A stretch of DNA of 64,000 nucleotides from Paragorgia papillata. Its lineage: Eukaryota > Cnidaria > Anthozoa > Scleralcyonacea > Coralliidae. Every line of letters begins with the position of its first letter. The first letter of the stretch is position 1. The stretch is from the NCBI GenBank assembly GCA_035771165.1, contig JAWNZC010000419.1:1100001-1164000 (forward strand). The letters run 5' to 3'. Below the pieces are notes generated by a model, which did not search any database, was not told where the DNA came from, and worked only from the letters and a program-made list of their open reading frames with translations. The translations under genes were made by a program, and so were the position numbers. This document shows, in pieces, positions 1-15,500 of the stretch.

Positions 1-204
1 ATTTCCCTTTTAAAACAAAAATTGTTGCTGTTGAACAACTTTATCTTTTTACTCTGCCAAACGCCAGACGATTTTATTCGTAAAAACGTTTCACCAAGCT
101 GTGCCCGACAGGGATAAAGTCATTACTACCAATTTTCTTTAGTATAAATTTTACGGTGTATTTTCTCTAAACTTCTAATCTTTGGGTTATTAGGATAAAG
201 GATA

Positions 205-470
205 AAGGACTGGGTGGCTAATCATCCTTACTTGCAGCCAGCGGCTGAATTGCGAAGGACGCAGATCAACGTGGCCGTGTCGAGGCATATCAAAGGCGTT
301 CCAAGAAGCCGCCAACGACACAGTTCAGACCACGGATCACAGCTAAGATATTAGGTGTTGATTTTATGGAGGGAGGAAAACCGGAAAAGCCGGCGAAAAC
401 CCTCGAAGCACAGGAGAGATTAACTACAACTCTAACAGCACACGCCACCCGTGCTAGTTTATTCTTGACA
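205..470. mobile_element. dispersed SINE-like repeat, copy 1
   Basis: The core near 366-420 (a GGAGGAAAACCGG-type block followed by CCCTCGAAGCACAGGAGAGA) recurs at 33386-33450 and, more diverged, at 36580-36640. Three copies in 64 kb outside exons indicate a dispersed repeat family. The ends were not determined. The short reading frame starting at 366 lies within this repeat and is not credited as a gene. Confidence 0.55.
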
Positions 471-579
471 GTGTATAGTTTATTGTGCTTAATTTTTGAG
501 TTAATATATATTTACAAAGTACAGAAAGATTATTATTGTGACGACGTGTCCTACCAAGGTTACTAAGGAAACGTTGCGA

Positions 580-3500
580 TCACGAATCATCTGATGAATC
601 ACTACTACTGTAGTTCCCCAACAAACTCAAACTCCCTGTAGTTTCTTGTTTTATCTTACCGGATGAATTCCCGCCATCTTTTCCCGTATAATGTGCGCTT
701 TTTCGTACTTTCCTTGCTCGGCTCGTTCTTCTTGCGTTTAACAAGAGAACCCAAACATACCTGGTTTAATTTTCCAACGCTTTTTTCCCAAGTCCGCAAT
801 TTTTTCTCACTTGGCTCCAAAGCCTTCTCTTTATCCTGCTGAACAACAAACAAAATATTTTACTCTGATGAAGGGCTCCGCTTAAAAACGTTAGCATTTC
901 GTTATCAAAACTAATTTCAGCAGTTTACCATATTTTCACTTGGCTCTATTAGATAATAGAATATATTTTTAATCCATTATATACAAACTCACCTCAACTA
1001 GGAGATCAGTTGCTTGCTTTACATTGTTTGATTCGTTGTCGCAATGTCTTCTTTTTAAATGTTCTTTCTCAAGCTCTTCATCACCATCTGATGATTCTGA
1101 ACTTGACGGCAAGTTATATTTCTTTGCACCAAACACAGATCTAGAAGATGAAAATTATATTCCTTCATTCGTTTCTTCCTTTTTCTTTCTTTCTTTCATT
1201 CATTCATTCATTCATTCATTCATTCATTCATTCATTCATTCACTCATTCATTCATTCTCTTTCTTTCTTTCTTTCTTCCCTCCCTCCCTCCCTCCCTCCC
1301 TCCCTCCCTCCCTCCCTCCCTCCCTCCCTCCCTCCCTCCCTCCCTCCCTCCCTCCCTCCCTCCCTCCCTCCCTCCCTCCCTCCCTCCCTCCCTCCCTCCC
1401 TCCCTCCCTCCCTTCCTTCCTTCCTTCTTTCTTTCCTTCCTTCTTTCCTTCCTTCCTTCCTTTCCTTTCCTTTCCTTCCTTCCTTCCCTCCCTCCCTCCT
1501 TCCTTCCCTCCCCTCCTTCCTTCCTTCCTTCTTCCCTTACTTTACAAGTTCTTCGTCTTCTTTCTCTTGTCTTTCTTCTATCTCCTTCGCATATTTCATA
1601 TTTTGTTGCAATACAAGATCATGGTCAACTAAAATAGAGTAAATTAAAGCATTTGAATAATGATATAATCTGAGCTTTTAGTTCACTTCACTTCACTTCA
1701 CTTCACTCCACTTCACTCCACTTCACTTCACTCCACTTCACTTCACTCCACTTCACTCCACTTCACTCCACTTCACTCCACTTCACTCCAATCCACTTCG
1801 GCTTACCGGAAGCATGTCTTGCATTCAAGTCTCGTAATTCTTCCAGTTTTTCCAAGATGTCCATTTCTTGTTTGGATTCTTTTGTTCTGTTTTCCAAAGC
1901 CTTAATCAAAACGCACATGGCAACAAATCGCAACACATCGCAACAAATCGCAACAAATCGCAACACATAGCAACAAATCACAACAAATCGCAACACATGG
2001 CAACAAATCGCAAAGCATGGCAACAAATCGCAACAAATCCCAACACATGGCAACACATAGCCAAATCACAACAAATCGCAACACATAGCAACAAATCGCA
2101 ACAAACCGCAACACATGGGAACAAATCGCAACACATGGGAACAAATCGCAACACATGGGAACAAATCCCAACACATGGCAACAAATCGCAACACATCGGA
2201 ACAAATCGCAGCACATGGCAACAAATCGCAACACATCACAACAAATCACAACAAATCGCAACAAATCACAACACATGGCAACACATCGCAACACATCGCA
2301 ACACATAGCAACAAATCGCAACAAATAGCAACAAATCGCAACACATCGCAACAAATCACAACAAATCGCAACAAATCGCAACACATGGCAACAAATCGCA
2401 ACACATCGCAACAAATCGCAACACATGACAACAAATCGCAACACATCGCAACAAATCGCAACAGATCACAACAAATCGCAACACATGGCAACAAATCGCA
2501 ACACATGTCAACAAATCGCAACAAATCGCAACAAATCACAACAAATCGCAACAAATCGCAACAAATCAGAACAAATCGCAACACATGGGAACAAATCGCA
2601 ACACATGGCAACAAATCGCAACACATCGGAACAAATCGCAACACATGGCAACAAATCGCAAGACATCGCAACACATGGCAACACATCGCAACAAATCGCA
2701 ACAAATCACAACAAATCGCAACAAATCGCAACAAATCACAACAAATCGCAACAAATCACAACAAATCGCAACAGATCACAACAAATCGCAACAAATCACA
2801 ACAAATCGCAACACATGGCAACAAATCGCAACACATGGCAACACATCGCAACAAATCGCAACACATCGCAACACATAGCAACAAATCGCAACAAATCGCA
2901 ACAAATCGCAACAAATCGCAACAAATCGCAACAAATCGCAACAAATCGCAACACATGACAACAAATCGCAACAAATCGCAACAAATCACAACAAATCGCA
3001 ACAGATCACAACAAATCGCAACACATGGCAACAAATCGCAACACATCGCAACACATAGCAACAAATCGCAACAAATCGCAACAAATCACAACAAATCGCA
3101 ACAAATCGCAACAAATCGCAACAAATCAGAACAAATCGCAACAAATCACAACAAATCGCAACAAATCGCAACACATGGCAACAAATCGCAACAAATCGCA
3201 ACAAATCGCAACAAATCGCAACAAATCACAACAAATCGCAACAAATCACAACAAATCGCAACAAATCGCAACAAATACAACAAATCAGATTTGTCGCAAA
3301 CAAATCACAACAAATCGCAACAGATCACAAACAAATCGCAACAAATCACAACAAATCAGCAACAAATCGCAACAAATCGCAACACATGGCAACAAATAGC
3401 AACAAATCGCAACAAATCGCAACAAATCACAACAAATCGCAACAAATCACAACAAATCGCAACAAATCGCAACAAATCGCAACAAATCGCAACAAATCGC

Positions 3501-6500
3501 AACAAATCACAACAAATCGCAACAAATCACAACAAATAGCAACAAATCGGATTTGTTGCGATTTGCAAATCGCAACAAATAGCAACAAATCACAACAAAT
3601 CGCAACAAATCACAACAAATCGCAACAAATCGCAACAAATCACAACAAATCGCAACAAATCACAACAAATCGCAACAAATCGCAACGCAACAAATCACAA
3701 CAAATCGCAACAAATCGCAACATTTGCGCAACAAATCGCAACAAATCACAACAAATCGCAACAAATCACAACAAATCACAACAAATCACAACAAATCGCA
3801 ACAAATCGCAACAAATCACAACAAATCGCAACAAATCGCAACAAATCGCAACAAATCGCAACAAATCGCAACAAATCACAACAAATCGCAACAAATCACA
3901 ACAAATCGCAACAAATCGGATTTGTTGCGATTTGCAAATCGCAACAAATCACAACAAATCACAACAAATCGCAACAAATCGCAACAAATCGCAACAAATC
4001 GCAACAAATCGCAACAAATAGCAACAAATCACAACAAAACGCAACAAATCGCAACAAATCACACAATTCGCAAATCACAACAAATCGCAACAAATCGGAC
4101 ATCGCACATTGTAGCAACAAATCGCAACACAGAGCAACAAATCGCAACAAATCACAACAAATCGCAACAAATCGCAACAAATCACAACAAATCGCAACAA
4201 ATCACAACAAATCGCAACAAATCGCAACAAATCGCAACAAATCGCAACAAATCACAACAAATCGCAACAAATCGCAACAAATCGCAACAAATCGCAAACA
4301 TTGCGACAAATCGCAACAAATAGCAACAAATCGCAACAAATAGCAACAAATCGCATTTGTTGCAACAAATCGCAACAAATCGCAACAAATCGCAACAAAT
4401 CGCAACAAATCACAACAAATCGCAACAAATCACAACAAATAGCAACAAATCGGATGTTGCGATTTGCAAATTGCAACAAATCACAACAAATCACAACAAA
4501 TCGCAACAAATCGCAACAAATCGCAACAAATCACAACAAATAGCAACAAATAGCAACAAATTGGATTTGTTTCGATTTGCAAATCGCAACAAATCACAAC
4601 AAATCGCAACAAATCGCAACAAATCGCAACAAATCACAACAAATCGCAACAAATCACAACAAATCACAACAAATAGCAACAAATCGGATTTTGCAAATCG
4701 CAACAAATCGCAACAAATCACAACAAATCGCAACAAATCGCAACAAATCGCAACAAATCGCAACAAATCGCAACAAATCGCAACAAATCGCAACACATCG
4801 CAACAAATCGCAACAAATCGCAACAAATCGCAACAAATCGCAACAAATCACAACAAATCGCAACAAATCACAACAAATCGCAACAAATCACAACAAATCG
4901 CAACAAATCACAACAAATCGCAACAAATCGCAACAAATCACAACAAATCGCAACAAATCGGACACATTGCAACAAATCGCAACAAATAGCAACAAATCGC
5001 AACAAATCACAACAAATCGCACATGTTGCAAATCGCAACATGTCAACAAATCGCAACAAATCGCAAGACAAATCGCAACAAATCGCAACAAATAGCAACA
5101 AATCGCAACAAATCACAACAAATCGCAACAAATCACAACAAATCGCAACAAAGAGCAACAAATCGCAACAAATCGCATTTGCAACAAATCGCAACAAATC
5201 GCAACAAATCGCAGCAACAAATCGCAACAAATCACAACAAATCGCAACAAATCGCAACAAATCGCAAACAAATCGCAACAAATCGCAACAAATCGCATCG
5301 ACAAATCGCAACAAATCACAACAAATCGCAAGAAATCGCAAGAAATCGCAACAAATCGCAACAAATCACAACAAATCGCAACAAATCACAACAAATAGCA
5401 ACAAATCAACAACAAATCGCAACACATAGCAACAAATCGCAACAAATCGCAACAAATCACAACAAATCGCAACAAATCGCAACAAATCGCAACAAATCAC
5501 AACAAATCGCAACAAATCACAACAAATCGCAACAAATCGCAACAAATCGTAACAAATCACAACAAATCGCAACAAATCACAACAAATCGCAACAAATCAC
5601 AACAAATCGCAACAAATCGCACATGTAGCAACAAATCGCAACAAATAGCAACAAATCGCAACAAATCGCAACACATCGCAACAAATCACAACAAATCGCA
5701 ACAACAATTTAACAAAAAATCGCAACAAATCGCAACAAATCGCAAATCGCAACAAATCGACAACAAATCGCAACAAATGGCAACAAATCACAACAAATCG
5801 CAACAAATCACAACAAATCGCAACAAAGCGCAACAAATCAACAAATCGCAACAAATCGCAACAACAAATCGCAAATCACAACAAATCACAACAAATCGGA
5901 ACAAATCGCAACAAATCACAACAAATCGCAACAAATCGCAACAAATCGCAACAAATCACAACAAATAGCAACAAATCGCACAACATATCGCAACAAATCA
6001 CAACAAATCGCAACAAATCGCAACAAATCGCAACAAATAGCAACAAATCACAACAAATAGCAACAAATCGCAACAAATCAGAACAAAACGCAACAAATCG
6101 CAATTTGCAACAAATCGCAACACATGGCAACAAATCGCAAATCGCTCTATGTTGCCAACAAATCGCAACAAAATCAGCAACAAATCACAACAAATCACAA
6201 CAAATCGCAACAAAAATCGCAACAAATCGCAACAAATCACAACAAATCGCAACAAATCACAACAAATCGCAACAAATCACAACAAATCGCAACAAATCGC
6301 AACAAATCGCAACAAATCGCAACAAATCGCAACAAATCGCAACACATAGCAACAAATCGCATTTGTCAAATCGCAAATCGCAACACATAGCAACAAATCG
6401 CAACAAATAGCAACAAATCGGATTCGTTGCAACAAATCGCAACAAATCGCAACAAAATCGCAACAAATCGCAACAAATCACAACAAATCGCAACAAATCA

Positions 6501-9500
6501 CAACAAATCGCAACAAATCACAACAAATCGCAACAAATCACAACAAATCACAACAAATCGCAACAAATCGCAACAAATCACAACAAATAGCAACAAATCA
6601 CAACAAATCGCAACAAATCACAACAAATCGCAACACATCACCAACACATCGCAACAAATCGCAACCAAATCGCAACAAATCGCAAGAAATCGAGCAACAC
6701 ATCGCAACAAATCACAACAAAATCGCAAGCAACAAATCGCAACAAATCGCAACAAATCGCAACAAATCACAACAAATCAGCAACACAATCGCAACAAATT
6801 GGATTTGTTGCGATAATCGCAACAAATCGCAACAAATCACAACAAATCGCAACAAATCACAACAAATCGCAACAAATCACAACAAATCGCAACAAATCAC
6901 AACAAATCGCAACAAATCACAACAAATTCGCAACACAATGGCAACAAATCGCGATACAACAAATCGCAACAAATCGCAACAAATCGCAACAAATCACAAC
7001 AAATCACACAACAAATCGCAACAAATCACAACAAATCGCAAACAAATCGCAACAAATCGCAACAAATCAACAAACAAATCGCAACAAATCACAACAAATC
7101 GCAACAACAAATCGCAACACATAGCAACAAATCGCAACATATTGCAACAAATCGCAACAAATCGCAACAAATCACACAAATCGCAACAAATCACAACAAA
7201 TCACAACAAATCGCAACAAATCACAACAAATCACAACAAATCGCAACAAATCACAACAAATCGCAACAAATCGCAACAAATCGCATTTGTTGCGATCCGC
7301 AAATCGCAACAAATCGCAACAAATCGCATTTGGCAACAAATCGCAACAAATCACAACAACAAATCGCAAACAAATCACAACAAATCGCAACAAATCACAA
7401 CAAATCGCAACACATCAAATCGCAACAAATCACAACAAATCGCAACAAATCAGAACAAATCGCAACAAAATCAACAAATCGCAACAAATCGCAACAAATA
7501 GCAACAAATCACAACAAATCGCAACACAATCGCAAACAAATCGCAACAAATCACAACAAATCGCAACACATCGCAACAAATCACAACAAATCGCAACATA
7601 TCGCAACAAATCGCAACAAATAGCAACAAATCGCAACAAATCGCAAACAAATCACAACAAATCGCAACAAATCACAACAAATCACAACAAATCGCAACAA
7701 ATCGCAACAAATCCAAACAAATGGCAACAAATCGCAATAGTAACAAATCGCAAATCGCAACAAATCGCAACAAATCGCAACAAATCGCAACAAATCGCAA
7801 CAAATCACAACAAATCGCAACAAATCACAACAAATCACAACAAATCGCAACAAATCACAACAAATCACAACAAATCGCAACAAATCGCAACAAATCAGAA
7901 CAAATTGCAAATCGCAACAAATCGCAACAAATCGCAACAAATCACAACAAATCGCAACAAATCACAACAAATCGCAACAAATAGCAACAAATCGCATTTG
8001 TTGCAATTTGCAACAATCGCAACAAATCAGAACAAATCGCAACAATCACAACAAATCGCAACAGATCACAACAAATCGCAACAGATCACAACAAATCGCA
8101 ACAAATCACAACAAATCGCAACAAATCGCAACACATCGCAACAAATCACAACAAATCGCAACAAATCGCAACAAATCGCAACACATAGCAACAAATCGCA
8201 ACAAATCACAACAAATCGCAACACATGGCAACAAATCGCAACACATGTCAACAAATCGCAACACATAGCAACAAATCGCAACAAATCGCAACAAATCACA
8301 ACACAATCGCAACAAATCGCAACAAATCGCAACAAATCGCAACAAATCACAACAAATCGCAACAAATCGCAACACATGGCAACAAATCGCAACAAATCGC
8401 AAGACATCGCAACAAATCACAACAAATCGCAACAAATCGCAACAAATCACAACAAATCGCAACAGATCACAACAAATCGCAACACATGGCAACAAATCGC
8501 AACACATGTCAACAAATCGCAACAGATCACAACAAATCGCAACACATGGCAACAAATCGCAACACATGTCAACAAATCGCAACACATAGCAACAAATCAG
8601 AACAAATCGCAACAAATCACAACAAATCGCAACAGATCACAACAAATCACAACAAATCGCAACACATGGCAACAAATCGCAACACATGGCAACACATCGC
8701 AACACATGGCAACAAATCGCAACAAATCGCAACAAATCAGAACAAATCGCAACAAATCACAACAAATCGCAACAGATCACAACAAATCGCAACAAATCAC
8801 AACAAATCGCAACACATGGCAACAAATCGCAACACATGGCAACACATCGCAACACATGGCAACAAATCGCAACACATAGCAACAAATCGCAACAAATCGC
8901 AACAAATCACAACAAATCGCAACAAATCGCAACACATGGCAACAAATCGCAACACATGTCAACAAATCGCAACACATAGCAACAAATCGCAACAAATCGC
9001 AACAAATCAGAACAAATCGCAACAAATCACAACAAATCGCAACAAATCGCAACACATGGCAACAAATCGCAACAAATCGCAAGACATCGCAACAAATCAC
9101 AACAAATCGCAACAAATCGCAACAAATCACAACAAATCGCAACAGATCACAACAAATCGCAACACATGGCAACAAATCGCAACACATGTCAACAAATCGC
9201 AACACATCGCAACACATAGCAACAAATCGCAACAAATCGCAACAAATCACAACAAATCGCAACAAATCGCAACAAATCGCAACAAATCAGAACAAATCGC
9301 AACAAATCACAACAAATCGCAACAAATCACAACAAATCGCAACAGATCACAACAAATCGCAACAAATCACAACAAATCGCAACACATGGCAACAAATCGC
9401 AACACATCGCAACACATCGCAACACATGGCAACAAATCGCAACACATGGCAACACATCGCAACAAATCGCAACAAATAGCAACAAATCGCAACACATCGC

Positions 9501-12500
9501 AACAAATCACAACAAATCGCAACAAATCAGAACAAATCGCAACAAATCACAACAAATCGCAACAGATCACAACAAATCGCAACAAATCACAACAAATCGC
9601 AACACATGGCAACAAATCGCAACACATCGCAACACATCGCAACACATGGCAACACATCGCAACAAATCGCAACAAATAGCAACAAATCGCAACACATCGC
9701 AACAAATCACAACAAATCGCAACACATCGCAACAAATCACAACAAATCGCAACAGATCACAACAAATCGCAACACATGGCAACAAATCGCAACACATGTC
9801 AACAAATCGCAACACATCGCAACACATAGCAACAAATCAGAACAAATCGCAACAAATCGCAACAAATCGCAACAAATCACAACAAATCGCAACAAATCAC
9901 AACAAATCGCAACAGATCACAACAAATCGCAACAAATCACAACAAATCGCAACACATGGCAACAAATCGCAACACATGGCAACACATCGCAACACATGGC
10001 AACAAATCGCAACAAATCGCAACAAATCAGAACAAATCGCAACAAATCACAACAAATCGCAACAGATCACAACAAATCACAACAAATCGCAACACATGGC
10101 AACAAATCGCAACACATGGCAACAAATCGCAACAAATCGCAACACATGGCAACACATCGCAACACATCGCAACAAATCGCAACAAATCACAACAAATCGC
10201 AACAGATCACAACAAATCGCAACACATGGCAACAAATCGCGACACATGTCAACAAATCGCAACACATCGCAACAAATCGCAACAAATCGCAACAAATCAG
10301 AACAAATCGCAACACATGGGAACAAATCGCAACACATGGCAACAAATCGCAACACATCGGGACAAATCGCAACACATGGCAACAAATCGCAACACATCGC
10401 AACACATGGCAACACATAGCAACACATCGCAACAAATCACAACAAATCGCAACATATCACAACAAATCGCAACAAATCGCAACAAATCGCAACAAATCAG
10501 AACAAATCGCAACAAATCACAACAAATCGCAACAGATCACAACAAATCGCAACAAATCACAACAAATCGCAACACATGGCAACAAATCGCAACACATGGC
10601 AACACATCGCAACACATGGCAACAAATCGCAACACATACCAACAAATCGCAACAAATCGCAACAAATCACAACAAATCGCAACAAATCGCAACAAATCGC
10701 AACACATCGCAACAAATCACAACAAATCGCAACACATGGCAACAAATCGCAACAAATCGCAACACATGACAACAAATCGCAACACATCGCAACAAATCGC
10801 AACAAATCACAACAAATCGCAACAGATCACAACAAATCGCAACACATGGCAACAAATCGCAACACATGGCAACAAATCGCAACACATCGCAACACATAGC
10901 AACAAATCGCAACAAATCGCAACAAATCACAACAAATCGCAACAAATCGCAACAAATCGCAACAAATCAAAACAAATCGCAACAAATCACAACAAATCGC
11001 AACAAATCGCAACACATGGCAACAAATCGCAACAAATCGCAAGACATCGCAACAAATCACAACAAATCGCAACAAATCGCAACAAATCACAACAAATCGC
11101 AACAAATCGCAACAAATCGCAACAAATCACAACAAATCGCAACAAATCGCAACAAATCACAACAAATCGCAACAAATCGCAACAAATCGCAACAAATCAC
11201 AACAAATCGCAACAAATCGCAACAAATCGCAACAAATCAGAACAAATCGCAACAGATCACAACAAATCGCAACACATGGCAACAAATCGCAACACATGTC
11301 AACAAATCGCAACACATCGCAACACATCGCAACAAATCGCAACAAATCGCAACAAATCGCAACAAATCGCAACAAATCAGAACAAATCGCAACAAATCAC
11401 AACAAATCGCAACAGATCACAACAAATCGCAACAAATCACAACAAATCGCAACACATGGCAACAAATCGCAACACATGGCAACAAATCGCAACACATAGC
11501 AACAAATCGCAACAAATAGCAACAAATCGCAACACATCGCAACAAATCACAACAAATCGCAACACATGGCAACAAATCGCAACACATCGCAACAAATCGC
11601 AACACATGACAACAAATCGCAACACATCGCAACACATCGCAACAAATCGCAACAAATCACAACAAATCGCAACAGATCACAACAAATCGCAACAAATCGC
11701 AACAAATCGCAACACATGGCAACACATGGCAACACATGGCAACAAATCGCAACACATCGCAACACATCGCAACAAATCGCAAGAAATCGTAACAAATCGC
11801 AACAAATCAGAACAAATCGCAACACATGGCAACAAATCGCAACACATGGCAACAAATCGCAACAAATCACAACAAATCGCAACACATGGCAACAAATCGC
11901 AACACATGGCAACACATCGCAACACATGGCAACAAATCGCAACAAATCACAACAAATCGCAACAGATCACAACAAATCGCAACACATGGCAACAAATCGC
12001 AACACATGGCAACAAATCGCAACACATCGCAACACATAGCAACAAATCGCAACACATGGCAACACATGACAACAAATCGCAACACATCGCAACACATCAC
12101 AACAAATCGCAACAGATCACAACAAATCGCAACACATGGCACCAAATCGCAACACATGGCAACAAATCGCAACATATGGCAACAAATCACAACTCATGGC
12201 AACAAATCGCAACACATGGCAACACATAGCAACACATCGCAACACATAGCAATAAATCGCAACAAATCGCAACGAATCGCAACAAATCACAACAAATCGC
12301 AACAAATCCCACTTTATCGTTTTATGCAAGACTGGCCATATGTTTTCTCTGAAGCGCGTGGGACATCGCTAGCTAGCCATATTATTTAAAGTCAGGCGCA
12401 CAATGACAAAACTAAGTGTTAAGACCAGACGTTTCACGTTCTGTTAAGCTGTTTCCGCCACAGTGGTGTAGGAAGCAAGTTGATCTTGGAGTGGCACAGC

Positions 12501-15500
12501 TTCAAAAGGGCACTTTGTTCAGGGGGTAAGACCTCACAAAGAAAATTGAAACACAGGATTTATCATAAAAAGCTGCAAAAAGGGCACTTCATGACAAAGT
12601 TGGGGGTTTTTTTTGAGGGGCACATGCCTCATTTCCCTCCGGTTCCTCCGCCCTGTAATACGCTACCTTATATCGAAAAATATTTTTTTGAACATTTTCT
12701 CCAAACTGGTGCATGATATGTTGCTGTGACAACAAACAAAGCACGTGGCAAAATTGGAACATCTCGGTGACTCAAGATCGCAATCACTTGCCTCAAACGG
12801 TCAAACATGAGAAATAATTTTGACCTGGTCTAGAATTGTGATGGCTTTACCTTCATTGGATTATTCAATTCTTCTTCTTCTTTTTCCTTTTTCAATCGTT
12901 CTTCTTCATCTTCCATTCGTTTGATTGCCTGGAAGTTTCTCGTTGCACCTTTCTCCGCAACATAATCAGTATTTTCAGGATCAGTCTAGAAAATTGAAAG
13001 TTTATGTACATATACTTCTCAATAATTCAGAGGAAAATATTTGCTCATGTGTGCGAGTTTTGAAACCCGGTAAAAGTCCCGCAAACTGAATTTATAATTA
13101 AGAAATCAGATAATAAACGGCACAAACAAAGAACCGTTATTACCACATTTCTTAATTATAAATTCAACGTGAAACCATTGTCTGTAAATCTAATTATAAT
13201 TGACGATTGAGAAGCTATTTCATAAACTTGTGTATCGTGTTTTACCAGAGGTTGCAAACACTCGAAAACAACAAAAATCACTTGGCCTATTACCTCGTAA
13301 TTTTCAATGTTCTCTCGTGTTTGTAAAACATTCGCAAACAATAAACATCAGTAGAAATGCAAGCCATCCTCTTTATGATCTGCTTCCTCAGAGAAAGACA
13401 AGACATCTCCCTGGTCATGACTTCATTTTGCCCCGTGTCTGTACAGAACGTTTTAAACAAACTTTTATTAACAGATGTCTTTTTAACTTTGTTTAGTTAG
13501 TAACATTTTTAATATTTTATATCAGAATAATTGTTATATATTTCCAAATAGGATCTACCTCTGTTTTATTTACGATTGTAAACTCACACATCTGTTGTTG
13601 AGTATTTTTTTAATAAACAATAACATTATAATTTTAATAAACTTAATGAATGAATGAATGAATGAATGAATGAATGAATGAATGGATGGATGGATGAATG
13701 AATGAATGAATGAATGGAATGGATGGATGGATGAATGAATGAATGAATGAATGAATGAATGAATGAATGAATGAAGAACAATGAAAATTACTCAGCTAAT
13801 GGTCTCATGATTTTCATTGTCCTCCCATCAGAATAAAATGATAAAGGGGCTATTTTTGCAAGCTCAATCAGAAATGGGTTAATGTAGAATTATTTTTCTC
13901 TTAACATTGTACCTACCTTAAATGTTATCTCAGTTATACATCGAGGACATCTGATATAAAATCGATAGATTTCTAATCCCAAGTAAGTTTCATTCTCAAC
14001 TGTTTCTTTTCGAGCATTAAATTTTTTCCCTTTGTAGATATATTCTCCACATGTATTACATCTGAGCAAAAAAACAAAGTAAAATAATGTTTTATTAAAA
14101 AGTCACTCTCCGAGAAACACGACTAGTACTCAAATAGTAAAGAATAAATTCTGTACTGTACATACATTAGGGCTCTCAAGTTGTACATGCATATACACAA
14201 GTACTTTACTTCACTATATTCTTTACTTCACTTCAACTTACTTTACTTCACTTCATGTCCCTTCTCTGCACTTCCCTTCCTCTACTCCACTCCACTTCAC
14301 CTCACTTGTCACATCCCTTCCTTTCCCTTCCCTTCACCTCCCTTCCCTTTCCTTCACCTCCCTTCCCTTTCCTTCACCTCCCTTTCCTTCCCTTCCCTTC
14401 ACCTCCCTTTCCTTCCCTTCACCTCCCTTTCCTTCCCTTCCCTTCACCTCCCTTCCCTTCCCTGCGCCTTCCTTCCCTTCCCTTCACCTCCCTTTCCTTC
14501 CCTTCCCATCACCTCCCTTCCCTTCCCTTCCCTTCACCTCCCTTTCCTTCCCTTTCCTTCCCATCCCTTCCCCTTCATTTCTGTTCACTTTCCTTCCCTT
14601 CACCTTTTTAAACAGCAATACCTCATATTAAAAGGTGCCATAAGTCTGACTACATATTGTCTGTTCTTGTCAAGTTTTAGCTTTGGTAACTTTGCTGGAT
14701 CAAAATCAGGAGGGAAATATTTCTAGAAATTTAAACAAATAATATTACTCTTTGACTCCTAAGCAAAGTACACAAACCTGAAGTTTCATGCTACTTTGGC
14801 TTAGAATGTTTTCAATGATTCTCTATAACTTAACGTTTTAACACTTTGAAGCCTGATGACAAGTCTTTAAAGTTTCTTTTGGCTAACACCAGACGATTTT
14901 ATTCAGCACAGGGAGAGTGTTAAAACTTATCTCTTTAACACTTTGAAGCCTGACGACGAGTCTTTAGTATTTTATTCTGGCTAACGCCAGATGATTTTAT
15001 TCAACACAGGGAGAGGTCCAGGCCTCAAAGTGTTAAAACATATCTCTTTAAATGTGAACAGAGTAGCGTTAAATTATGTCCAATTCTTCATCTCGCTGCA
15101 TTGGTAATTTATTTGTTTATATTGAAGTAATTTATAATAATAATAATAATAATAATATCATATTTATACATTTATAAATATAATTATTATATTTATTATT
15201 TATAGTGATATTCACATTTTACTCTGACAAAGGGCTCTGCTCAAAATGTCACTATTTCGTTATCAAAACTATTCTCAGCAGTTTACCACCTTTTCACTTT
15301 GCTCTAATAATAATTCTCTAATAATTATCGTTTTTTATAATATTAAAATATAGAACTATTTAAATATTACTCTTGAGACATTATAGTACAGTTTAGCGTT
15401 GGAAAAAGCTCGTAGATATGGCCATACAGTATTTTCTGCTTTTATAAAAGCCTTTGTATGTTCCTTTCTACTTCGACAAGAAGAGTTTTTATTTACAAAC

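Noticed and set aside
1024..1642. Pro/Ser/Leu reading frames in TCCC tracts (also 24028-24839, 32494-32742, 35300-36231, 36938-37481)
   Set aside because: Pure microsatellite translations. Only short edge segments of some of these belong to real exons, and those are assigned to their genes.
1911..12310. CRISPR-like repeat array
   Set aside because: The units are contiguous, with no unique spacers, in an animal genome with spliced genes.
1868..12389. Very long open reading frames encoding [14 protein letters not shown] or [14 protein letters not shown] repeats on both strands
   Set aside because: They arise in all frames because a stop-free 10-bp unit is not divisible by 3. No start context, splice logic or domain supports translation, and the stretch is intronic to YJU2.
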